Assembly: GCA_964455095.1 (NCBI GenBank)
Contig: CAYVUV010000301.1
Location: 1-19,820 of the forward strand
Direction: 5' to 3'
Source: CAYVUV01 sp964455095
GTDB taxonomy: Bacteria > Desulfobacterota > Binatia > HRBIN30 > CADEER01
DNA: 19,820 bases
A program made the position numbers and the translations under genes. This document shows positions 1 to 6,537 of this stretch, piece after piece. Below the pieces are notes generated by a model. That model searched no databases and was not told where the DNA came from. It was given only the letters and a program-made list of their open reading frames with translations. How positions within the stretch are numbered: position 1 is the stretch's first letter; each line of letters opens with the position of its first letter.

Positions 1-116
1 GTGTCCGAGGCGACCCGCCATTTTTTTCTTCCCGCCTTCCGCACTGGCCATTCCCTCAGGCGTTGTCACAGGCGAGCGCGCTGCGTAAGGTGGCGGCGGT
101 TTGCAGGAGGGACGGC

Positions 117-446
117 ATGGGCGGGTATGTGAGGACGGCCAGGGGCTGCGGATCTCGACGGCGTATGCGGCGGTGGGCGCTGGTGGCCCTTCTGGGTGTC
201 TGGGCTGAGGGCGTCGCTTTGGCACAACCGCCGCCAGCCGACGAGCCCCCACCCGCGACGACGGCGGCGGGGTCGATCTGGTCGGACGAGGGGCTGGTCG
301 AGGTCCCCGGCACGACGGCGGCGGGCGGAATGCACGTGCCGTTGCAGGGCCGTTACCGGACCAGCATCGTGATGCGCCGCAACGCGGACGGAACCGTGAC
401 GACGCAGTGCATCGCCAACCCGCCAGCCACCGCGGACCGGGACTGA
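117..446 (+). CDS. Small exported protein upstream of a metallopeptidase
   Basis: A 109-residue protein of unknown function. I chose the ATG at 117 because AGGAGG lies at 105-110, six bases before it; an upstream TTG at 63 is open but has no such site, and an ATG at 165 is an alternative. Residues 17-37 form a signal peptide (RR, a hydrophobic core, then VALAQ), so the product is probably exported. The mature part starts with a Pro/Ala/Thr-rich stretch (about 38-52), followed by a short region containing SDEGLVEVPG, VPLQGRYR and NADGTVTTQC, with one cysteine in the mature chain. Its stop is only 4 nt before the GTG of the next gene, a secreted metallopeptidase, so the two are very likely co-translated. 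I recall similar small 'LQGR(F/Y)' proteins beside HELGHGLGF peptidases in other proteobacteria, which suggests a chaperone, inhibitor or partner. That role is inference. Confidence 0.72.
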   Translation: MGGYVRTARGCGSRRRMRRWALVALLGVWAEGVALAQPPPADEPPPATTAAGSIWSDEGLVEVPGTTAAGGMHVPLQGRYRTSIVMRRNADGTVTTQCIANPPATADRD

Positions 447-450
447 ACGC

Positions 451-1908
451 GTGCGCTGGCCGCGGCGATTGTGGCTTCCGGCGATCTGTGCGGTGTTGTT
501 GACGGGCGGGGATCCCGTCGGCGCAGCCGTGATCCAGGTGATCAACCGCGACGGCGGCAACGAGGGTTTCAACGACCCGACGCCGGCGACGCCGGTCGGT
601 GGCAATAACGGTGTCACCCTCGGGCAGCAGCGATTGATCGCATTCGACCACGCCGCCAACCTGTGGGCGCAGATGCTCGACAGCAACGTGACGATCCGCG
701 TCGGGGCGACGTTCGACCCGCTCGAGTGCGACAACACCTCGGTCGTGCTCGGCTCCGCCGGCCCGAACAACCCGCAGATCGACTTTGTCGGTGCCCCGCG
801 GCCGGGCACCTACTATGTCGACGCGCTGGCCGACAAGCTGGCGGGCGTCGACCTCTGTCCGCCGCTCGACTCGGGTTGCGGCGACGGCGACGACATATCG
901 GCCTCGTTCAACAGCGTGCTCGGCAACGGATGTACGTTTCCGGCGGAATGGTACATGGGTCTCGACGGGCAACCCCAATTCGACGATCCGGACCTGGTGA
1001 CGACCGTCCTCCACGAGCTCGGCCACGGTCTCGGTTTCATCACCCTGCTCGATGCGCAAGGGCGCAAATTCAAGGGCTTCGACGACGCGTTCATGCTGCT
1101 GCTCGAGGATCACCGCACCGGCAAGCTGTTTCCGGAGATGTCCAACGCCGAGCGCCGGGCGGCCAGCATTGCCGGCCCGGACCTGCATTGGGTCGGTCCG
1201 CGCGTCATCGCGGCGAGCGACCGGTTGAATGCGGGGGTGAGCGCGAACGGCCACGTCCAGATATGGGCCCCGGCCGTCTTTCAGGACGGGGCATCGGTGT
1301 CCCATTGGAGCGTCGCCTGCAGCCCGGACGAGCTCATGGAGCCGTTCGATACGGGTCCGTCGTCTGATGTCGGCCTGGCCCTCGAGGCATTGCAGGACAT
1401 GGGTTGGGCCAATGCGCCGGCGGACACGCAGACGCCGACGCCGAGCCGCACGCCGACGGTGACGCGGACGCGAACGGCGACCACGCGTCCGACGCGCACC
1501 CAGGGTCCCACCAATACCCCCAGCCGAACGGCCACCCTGACGCGCACGGTGACGCGCACCCGCACGGTGGGCTCGCCGACACCGACCAAGATGCCGATCG
1601 ACGGCTGTGCCGGCGATTGCAACGCCGACAACATGGTGCGCATCGACGAGCTGGTTACGGGCGTCAACATCGCGCTCGGGGTGTTGCCAGTGGCGGCGTG
1701 TGAACGGTTGGACTTCGATCGTCGCGACGACCGCGTGTCCATCGACGAGCTGGTGGGCGCCGTGGGGCATTCTCTGAACGGGTGTCCGGCGACGCCGCCA
1801 CCGTCTGCGACGTCAACGCAACCGCCCGACGCAACGCCCACGCCGAGCGCGACAGCGTCGGACGTGGCGACCGCAACCGCGACGGCAAGTCCGCCGCGCG
1901 CGCCGTGA
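451..1908 (+). CDS. Secreted zinc metallopeptidase with Thr/Pro linker and dockerin-like C-terminal module
   Basis: 485 residues starting at a GTG, 4 nt after the preceding stop and with no good ribosome site of its own, so translation coupling is likely. Residues 1-25 are a signal peptide. The peptidase part is about 26-325: HELGHGLGF at 188-196 gives the zinc ligands H188 and H192 and the catalytic E189. The usual third ligand of the HExxHxxGxxH metzincin motif is not present at the expected place. Downstream come the family-like stretches GFDDAFMLLLEDH and LHWVGP, then ELMEPF (a possible Met-turn) and a closing LQDMGW. Residues about 328-382 are a low-complexity Thr/Pro/Arg linker. Residues 385-444 hold two EF-hand/dockerin-like loops (GDCNADNMVRIDELVTGVN and FDRRDDRVSIDELVGAV), flanked by cysteines. 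A second Thr/Pro/Ser tail ends the protein. It probably works outside the cell; the substrate is unknown. Confidence 0.85.
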   Translation: MRWPRRLWLPAICAVLLTGGDPVGAAVIQVINRDGGNEGFNDPTPATPVGGNNGVTLGQQRLIAFDHAANLWAQMLDSNVTIRVGATFDPLECDNTSVVLGSAGPNNPQIDFVGAPRPGTYYVDALADKLAGVDLCPPLDSGCGDGDDISASFNSVLGNGCTFPAEWYMGLDGQPQFDDPDLVTTVLHELGHGLGFITLLDAQGRKFKGFDDAFMLLLEDHRTGKLFPEMSNAERRAASIAGPDLHWVGPRVIAASDRLNAGVSANGHVQIWAPAVFQDGASVSHWSVACSPDELMEPFDTGPSSDVGLALEALQDMGWANAPADTQTPTPSRTPTVTRTRTATTRPTRTQGPTNTPSRTATLTRTVTRTRTVGSPTPTKMPIDGCAGDCNADNMVRIDELVTGVNIALGVLPVAACERLDFDRRDDRVSIDELVGAVGHSLNGCPATPPPSATSTQPPDATPTPSATASDVATATATASPPRAP

Positions 1909-1919
1909 CGGACGCATAG

Positions 1920-1948
1920 TTGCTCTTTCATTCGGGCGCGGCTACAAC
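1920..1948 (+). promoter_or_regulatory. Sigma-70-type promoter for tRNA-Ser
   Basis: TTGCTC at 1920-1925 and TACAAC at 1943-1948 are separated by exactly 17 bp. The -10 ends 14 bp before the tRNA 5' end, which fits a stable-RNA promoter with a very short leader. There is no other gene in the gap after the metallopeptidase. The same transcript could also cover the SRP RNA and dnaX. Confidence 0.65.
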
Positions 1949-1962
1949 CGGTCGCGCCATGC

Positions 1963-2048
1963 GGAGAGGTGCCCGAGTGGCCGAAGGGGCGCGTCTGGAA
2001 AGCGCGTATACCCAAAAGTTATCGAGGGTTCGAATCCCTCCCTCTCCG
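1963..2048 (+). tRNA. tRNA-Ser (anticodon GGA)
   Basis: The 86-nt sequence folds as a class II tRNA. The acceptor strand GGAGAGG (1963-1969) pairs with CCTCTCC (2041-2047), with discriminator G2048. The anticodon arm CGCGT/CTGGAAA/GCGCG places GGA at 1997-1999. There is a long variable arm (about 2006-2023) and a T arm GAGGGTTCGAATCCCTC at 2024-2040. GGA reads UCC and UCU serine codons. The 3' CCA is not encoded. The sequence is close to bacterial tRNA-Ser(GGA), and its position just before the SRP RNA and dnaX is a widespread arrangement. Confidence 0.97.
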
Positions 2049-2133
2049 TTGCCGCGCCCGTCGGCACCATTGAAGCGAGCCGTGGCGCGCGCTAGTAATT
2101 GAGGAGTCGAGCCGAGAGAGGATGGGCAGCCGT

Positions 2134-2235
<102 letters not shown>

Positions 2236-2264
2236 TCTGGTGCCCGTCCCCGGGGCGCGCGCCG

Positions 2265-3965
2265 ATGTCGTATCTCGTTTCGGCCCGCCGCTGGCGCCCA
2301 CAGACGTTCGAGGACCTGGTCGGCCAGGAGCACGTCTCACGCACGCTGGCGAACGCCATCCGCGCCAACCGCGTGGCGCACGCGTTCCTGTTCACCGGCG
2401 TGCGCGGGGTCGGTAAGACCACCGCGGCGCGCGTGTTGGCCAAGGCGCTCAACTGCGAACAGGGCCCGACGCCGACGCCGTGCAATGTCTGCACGAACTG
2501 CCAGGAGATCACCGCCGGCGCGGCTGTCGACGTGCTCGAGATCGACGGCGCCTCCAATACCGGCGTCGACGACGTGCGCGAGATCATCGAGAACGTCCGC
2601 TACCGTGCCGCCAAGAGCCGCTTCAAGATCTACATCATCGACGAAGTGCACATGCTTTCGAACAGCGCCTTCAACGCGCTGCTGAAGACGCTCGAAGAGC
2701 CGCCCGCGCACGTCAAGTTCATCTTCGCCACCACCGACCCGCACAAGCTGCCGGCCACCGTGCAATCGCGCTGCCAGCGCTACGACTTCCGCCGCATTCC
2801 GCTGCGCCTGGTGGTCGAGCGCCTGCGCGCGATCGCCGCCGCCGACCAGGTCGAGATCAGCGACCGCTCGCTGTACGTGCTGGCGCGCGAGGGCGAGGGC
2901 AGCATGCGCGACGCGCAGTCGCTGCTCGATCAAGTGCTGGCCGGGGTCAGCGGCGCGGTGGAGGACGCCGCCGTGCTGGCGACGCTGGGCATCGCCGACC
3001 GCCGTCTGATCTTCGACCTCGCCGACGCGCTCATCGGCCGCGACGGCGGGCGCGCGCTGCAGCTGCTCGGCGCGGTCTACGACCAGGGCTACGACATGCG
3101 GCGCCTGGCGCGCGACCTGCTCGAGCACTTCCGCAACCTGGCGGTGGCCAAGCTCGGCGATGGCGCGCTCCTGCCCGAGGTGGCGGAGGAGGAGGCCGTG
3201 GCCCTGCGCCAGCAAGCCGAGCGCGTGGCCGGCGACGACTGCGATCGCGCCTTTCGCATCCTGCAGGAGACGGACGAGGAGATCGGGCGCTCGCCGTATC
3301 CGAAGCTGGTGTTGGAGATGGCGCTGATCAAGCTCGCCGCGCTGGTGCCGTTGCTGCCGCTGGACGACGTGTTGGGGCGTATCGAAGAGCTCGAGGTGCG
3401 CTTGCGCCGTGGCGGAGCGCCGACGCCTACCGGGGCACGGCCCGCGGCGAGTGCTGAGGCGACAGTGCGCAAGGCGGCGCCGGCGCCGCGCAGCGAGAGC
3501 CCTCCCGCGCGCGCCGCGGTGGCCGGCGCGCCGACGGCGAGCATTGCCGCGGCCCCGGCCGATCCGGCGGCGGCGGGCTCCTGGGAGGAGTTCATCGGCT
3601 TCGTCACCCGCGAGCGCCCGACGTTGGCGCATCACCTCGGCACCTGCGAGCTGGTGAAGCTCGACGGCCCGCTGCTGCACATTGCCGCGGCGAGCGGCTT
3701 TCGCTTCGACTACCTGGCGCGGCGCGATCACGTGGCGGAGATCGAGGACCTGGCGGCGCGCTTCTTCGGCCGCGAGCTGCGCCTGACGGTGGCCGCGCGC
3801 GCGGCGCAGAGCAACGCGCCCGCCACGGTGGCGGCCGTGGAGCCGAAGGCCGATCTGACCGCGGCGGCGCTTGGCAATCCCGCCGTGCGCGCGGCGATGG
3901 AGATATTGGGTGGCGAGGTGGCGGAGGTGCGCGCGCGCAAGCCGCGCCGGCAGGAGGAGAAATGA
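2265..3965 (+). CDS. dnaX: DNA polymerase III subunit tau/gamma (clamp loader ATPase)
   Basis: 566 residues. DnaX is the ATPase of the clamp-loader complex, which opens the beta clamp and loads it at primed sites. The N-terminus begins SYLVSARRWRPQTFEDLVGQ, typical of the family. Walker A GVRGVGKT is at 45-52, zinc-module cysteines at 64, 73, 76 and 79, Walker B/DEVH at 126-129, sensor-1 TTD at 156-158, and the SRC arginine-finger motif at 168-170. Domains I-III occupy about 1-370. An Ala/Pro-rich linker (about 380-435) leads to a C-terminal domain of about 130 residues, likely the tau part contacting DnaB helicase and polymerase alpha. The ATG at 2265 has no clear ribosome site. The 3' end overlaps ybaB by 4 nt (ATGA). 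I saw no A-rich slippery site for a gamma frameshift. Confidence 0.97.
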   Translation: MSYLVSARRWRPQTFEDLVGQEHVSRTLANAIRANRVAHAFLFTGVRGVGKTTAARVLAKALNCEQGPTPTPCNVCTNCQEITAGAAVDVLEIDGASNTGVDDVREIIENVRYRAAKSRFKIYIIDEVHMLSNSAFNALLKTLEEPPAHVKFIFATTDPHKLPATVQSRCQRYDFRRIPLRLVVERLRAIAAADQVEISDRSLYVLAREGEGSMRDAQSLLDQVLAGVSGAVEDAAVLATLGIADRRLIFDLADALIGRDGGRALQLLGAVYDQGYDMRRLARDLLEHFRNLAVAKLGDGALLPEVAEEEAVALRQQAERVAGDDCDRAFRILQETDEEIGRSPYPKLVLEMALIKLAALVPLLPLDDVLGRIEELEVRLRRGGAPTPTGARPAASAEATVRKAAPAPRSESPPARAAVAGAPTASIAAAPADPAAAGSWEEFIGFVTRERPTLAHHLGTCELVKLDGPLLHIAAASGFRFDYLARRDHVAEIEDLAARFFGRELRLTVAARAAQSNAPATVAAVEPKADLTAAALGNPAVRAAMEILGGEVAEVRARKPRRQEEK

Positions 3966-4282
3966 GCAAGGGTTTCGACCTGGGCGATATCGTCAAGCAG
4001 GCGCAGGGTCTGCAGGAGCGTCTGGCGCGCGTGCAGCAGGAGGCGGGCGCCAAGACCGTCGATGCGAGCGCCGGCGGCGGCATGGTGAAGGTGACGGTCA
4101 ACGGCCGGCTCGAGGTGCTGTCCGTGCACATCGATCCGCAGGTGCTGGCGAGCGGTGACGCCGCGATGTTGCGGGATCTGATCGTCGCCGCGGTCAACCA
4201 GGGCATCCGGTCCGCGCAACAGCTGATGGCCGACGAGATGAAGAAGATCACCGGCGGCCTGTCGATCCCTGGCCTGAGCTGA
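3962..4282 (+). CDS. ybaB: YbaB/EbfC-family nucleoid-associated protein
   Basis: 106 residues. Members of this family are small dimeric DNA-binding proteins that coat the nucleoid. The sequence has the expected order: an N-terminal helix (DLGDIVKQAQGLQERLARVQ), a central beta region with ASAGGGMVKVTVNG, and a C-terminal helix containing LRDLIVAAVNQG. Length matches the family. The ATG overlaps the dnaX stop (ATGA), and an AGGAGG-type site in the end of dnaX lies a few bases upstream. The dnaX-ybaB-recR order is conserved across many bacterial phyla, which supports the identification independently of the sequence. Confidence 0.95.
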   Translation: MSKGFDLGDIVKQAQGLQERLARVQQEAGAKTVDASAGGGMVKVTVNGRLEVLSVHIDPQVLASGDAAMLRDLIVAAVNQGIRSAQQLMADEMKKITGGLSIPGLS

Positions 4283-4283
4283 G

Positions 4284-4883
4284 ATGTCGGCGCTTCCGGC
4301 GCCGCTGGCGCGTTTGGTCCAGGAGCTGGTGCGGCTGCCGGGCATCGGCGAGAAGACCGCCACCCGGCTGGCCTTTCACCTGGCGCGCACCGATCGCGGC
4401 CATGTCGAGGCGCTGTCGGGTGCGCTCGGGGCGTTGCATGAGGACCTGCGAGTCTGTTCGGTGTGTTGCGCCATGGCGGCGAGCGACCCGTGCGAGCTGT
4501 GCGCCGATTCGCGGCGCAGCGCGGAGGTCCTGTGCGTGGTCGAAGAGGCCGCCGACCTGGCCGCCGTGGAGCGCTCGGGCGGGTTCAAGGGCCGCTATCA
4601 CGTCTTGCAGGGCACGCTCGCGCCGCTCGACGGCGTCGGCCCCGACGAGCTGCGCATCACCGAGCTCCTGCGCCGGCTGAGCGACGGCGCCGTGCGCGAG
4701 GTGATCATCGCCACCAATCCGACCACCGAAGGGGAGGCGACGGCCTTCTACCTCGCCAAGTTGATCAAGCCCTTCGGCGTGCGCGTCACCCGTATCGCGC
4801 ATGGGCTGCCGATGGGTGGCGACGTCGAGTACGCCGACCTGGCCACGCTCGGCAAGGCGCTCGAAGGCCGCCGCGAGATGTGA
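4284..4883 (+). CDS. recR: Recombination mediator protein RecR
   Basis: 199 residues, the usual RecR length. RecR works with RecO (and RecF) to load RecA on SSB-coated single-stranded DNA at gaps. Domains in order: helix-hairpin-helix (LVRLPGIGEKTATRLAFHL, about 16-34); zinc finger with C58, C61, C70 and C73; Toprim domain from about 80 (VLCVVEEAADLAAVE); ATNPTTEGEATA at 143-154; and the C-terminal GLPMGGDVEYAD at 174-185. The ATG follows the ybaB stop after one base, and no ribosome site is visible, so translation probably depends on coupling. It is the last gene of this cluster; a GC hairpin (4889-4907) follows without a T-run. Confidence 0.97.
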   Translation: MSALPAPLARLVQELVRLPGIGEKTATRLAFHLARTDRGHVEALSGALGALHEDLRVCSVCCAMAASDPCELCADSRRSAEVLCVVEEAADLAAVERSGGFKGRYHVLQGTLAPLDGVGPDELRITELLRRLSDGAVREVIIATNPTTEGEATAFYLAKLIKPFGVRVTRIAHGLPMGGDVEYADLATLGKALEGRREM

Positions 4884-4934
4884 GGTCGGGCGGCGCGCGG
4901 CGCTGCCGTCACCATAAAAAAAGGCGCGGCCGGC

Positions 4935-4962
4935 TTGACGGGTGTGGGGCTGCTGGTAATCT
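4935..4962 (+). promoter_or_regulatory. Sigma-70 promoter with extended -10 for the ompA-like gene
   Basis: TTGACG (4935-4940) and TAATCT (4957-4962) are spaced by 16 bp, and TGG just before the -10 makes it an extended -10. A run of A residues (4914-4922) lies upstream of the -35 where an UP element would sit. The predicted start near 4969 leaves a leader of about 55 nt before the ATG at 5026. The elements sit in the only gap between recR and the ompA-like gene. Confidence 0.72.
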
Positions 4963-5025
4963 TCGCCACGAGGACGACGCGCGCACGGATTTCCGTCGCA
5001 GGCGCACTTGATCAGGAGGTGGGGG

Positions 5026-5997
5026 ATGAAACGACTAGTGGTTGTCTCGCTTGTCCTGGCGGCTGGCGTCTTGGGTTGGAGCGGCGCATCGCGCGCCGAC
5101 GACGGCCATCCCATCGCGGGCGTCAACATCGGCGCCGTGGCGCCGATCGGCGCGTTCCGCGATTTCAGCAACACCGGCGGCGTGCTGAGTCCCTACGCCG
5201 GCTACATGTTCAACAAGTACATCGGCGGCCAGGCGGAGCTGCAGATCCTCGGTGTGCCCAATGAGGATCGGCCGAACATCCTGGACGACGACGCCACCTG
5301 GGCGGTCGGCGGTACGCTCGGGCCCCGCGTGGCCTTCCCGATCCAGCGGCTGGAGCTGTATGCCATGGGCGGCGCGGGCTTTTTCACCGGCCTGGCGCCG
5401 CACTCGTCCATCACCGACTCGTCATGGGGATGGACGGCGGGCGGCGGTTTCAACTTCCCGCTTGTCGATCCGGTCCGCTTCGGCTTCTTCGGCCGCTACA
5501 ATCGCCTCTATCAGCGCGTGCACCACCAGGAGGACGTGAAGTACGTCACGGCCGGTATCGATCTGTCGTACGACTTCATGCCGCCACCGCCGCCGCCACC
5601 GCCGCCGCCGGTCGTGGCCGCCGCGCCGCCGCCACCACCGCCGCCGCCGATGAAGCGCAAGATCGTGTTGCGCGGCGTCAACTTCGATTTCGACAAGTCC
5701 AACATCCGCCCCGATGCGCGGGTGATCCTCGACGAGGCGATCTCGATCTTGAAGCAGGAGGGCGGCATCGCCGTCATTGCTGAAGGACACACCGACGGCC
5801 GTGGCACGGAGCCGTACAACCAGCGACTCTCCGAGCGCCGCGCCAAGGCTGTGCGCGACTACCTGGTCGCCGGTGGCGTGGCCGCATCGCGCATCCAGGT
5901 CGCCGGCCTCGGCGAAACGCAGCCGGTGGCGACCAACGCGACCGACGAGGGCCGGGCCCAGAACCGCCGCGTCGAGCTGCGCGTCGTCGGTCCGTAA
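5026..5997 (+). CDS. OmpA-family outer-membrane protein with polyproline linker
   Basis: 323 residues. I chose the ATG at 5026 because AGGAGGT (5014-5020) precedes it; an in-frame TTG at 5008 is less likely. Signal peptide about 1-24 (GASRADD). Residues about 30-184 look like a small outer-membrane beta-barrel: alternating aromatic and polar strands, closing with LSYDF. Two polyproline runs (186-195 and 201-208) form a linker. Residues 211-321 are an OmpA/Pal peptidoglycan-binding domain with VNFDFDKSNIRPD, AEGHTDGRGTEPYNQRLSERR and NRRVEL. It likely tethers the outer membrane to peptidoglycan. It is a single-gene unit, with a promoter at 4935-4962 and a terminator at 6015-6053, consistent with high expression. 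Confidence 0.92.
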   Translation: MKRLVVVSLVLAAGVLGWSGASRADDGHPIAGVNIGAVAPIGAFRDFSNTGGVLSPYAGYMFNKYIGGQAELQILGVPNEDRPNILDDDATWAVGGTLGPRVAFPIQRLELYAMGGAGFFTGLAPHSSITDSSWGWTAGGGFNFPLVDPVRFGFFGRYNRLYQRVHHQEDVKYVTAGIDLSYDFMPPPPPPPPPPVVAAAPPPPPPPPMKRKIVLRGVNFDFDKSNIRPDARVILDEAISILKQEGGIAVIAEGHTDGRGTEPYNQRLSERRAKAVRDYLVAGGVAASRIQVAGLGETQPVATNATDEGRAQNRRVELRVVGP

Positions 5998-6014
5998 GAC
6001 TTCTCCGCAACCTG

Positions 6015-6053
6015 CGAAGGCGGCGGCGCGTACGAGGCGCGCCGCCGCCTTCG
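6015..6053 (+). terminator. Strong hairpin terminator after the ompA-like gene
   Basis: A perfect 16-bp stem (6015-6030 with 6038-6053, starting CGAAGGCGGC) encloses a 7-nt loop, TACGAGG. A moderately T-rich stretch (TCTGTTCGTTCT) follows. It begins 18 bp past the stop codon. Confidence 0.85.
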
Positions 6054-6068
6054 TCTGTTCGTTCTCCC

Positions 6069-6138
6069 GGGAGGGCGAGGCTCCTGCCGAGCCGCGCTGC
6101 GATGTTCCCGGGAGGCTCCGCGGGAGCAGAGCCCTCCC
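6069..6138. repeat. Short GC-rich inverted-repeat (REP/MITE-like) element
   Basis: A 70-bp intergenic element bounded by GGGAGGGC (6069-6076) and its inverted copy GCCCTCCC (6131-6138). The decamer TCCCGGGAGG occurs twice inside the region (6065-6074 and 6106-6115), and GGCTCC/GGGAGC can form an inner hairpin. No other copy is in this window. Similar 'GAGGCTCCTGCCGAGC' intergenic repeats are ones I recall from other GC-rich environmental genomes. It lies between the ompA terminator and the converging GFA gene. Confidence 0.45.
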
Positions 6139-6156
6139 AAACGGAACGGCACCCGC

Positions 6157-6537
6157 TCAACGGATGCGGTCGATGTTCGCTTCCCAGTTGGCGCCGTCGA
6201 ACTGGGTGATGTGGAAACGGCCCGCTGCGTCGCCGTCGAGACAGCGCACGTTGACGTCGACCTGGTCGGGGTGCGAGCGCGGCGTGTAGAACGCGTGGAT
6301 GCCGCAGACGCGGCAGAAGGTGTGTCGCGCGACGCCGGTGTTGAACTGGTAGGTCGAGAGCGCCGCGGCACCGGACAGCAGGGTGAAGCGCTCGGGCGGG
6401 ACGATCAGGTGCAGGAAGCCCTTCTTGCGGCACATCGAGCAGTTGCACTCGGTGGCCTCGTGGCGCTCGACGACGACGCGAAAGCGCACCGCGCCGCAGT
6501 GGCAGCCGCCTTCGTAGGTAGTCGGTGCGTCGCTCAT
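6157..6537 (-). CDS. GFA/CENP-V-family zinc protein
   Basis: 126 residues. The family includes glutathione-dependent formaldehyde-activating enzyme and many small zinc proteins of unknown substrate. The pattern is complete: GGCHCGAVRF (C12, C14), ECNCSMCRKKG (C31, C33, C36), and TFCRVCGIHAFY (C75, C78), enough for the structural and labile zinc sites of the fold. It closes with a beta strand and a WEANI motif. The length fits the short single-domain forms. Its ATG overlaps the stop of the upstream peptidase-thioredoxin gene (ATGA), so the two are co-translated. The enzymatic substrate cannot be read from the sequence; a role in thiol or aldehyde chemistry beside a thioredoxin-domain protein is inference. 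Confidence 0.92.
   Translation of the reverse strand: MSDAPTTYEGGCHCGAVRFRVVVERHEATECNCSMCRKKGFLHLIVPPERFTLLSGAAALSTYQFNTGVARHTFCRVCGIHAFYTPRSHPDQVDVNVRCLDGDAAGRFHITQFDGANWEANIDRIR

Noticed and set aside
1..116. End of an upstream gene (a frame open to TAA at 86-88)
   Set aside because: Only 28 codons are visible, the other frames are open too, and the composition does not resemble any family; no call can be supported.
1429..1590. CRISPR-like or tandem DNA repeat
   Set aside because: The ACG/CGC-rich repetition is the coding sequence of a Thr/Pro/Arg linker; there are no regular repeats with spacers.
2265..3965. Programmed frameshift in dnaX making a gamma form
   Set aside because: No A-rich slippery heptamer with a following hairpin was found in the region between the ATPase core and the C-terminal domain.
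4889..4907. Terminator after recR
   Set aside because: An 8-bp hairpin with a 3-nt loop is present, but no T-run follows on the plus strand and GC-rich hairpins of this size are frequent by chance here.
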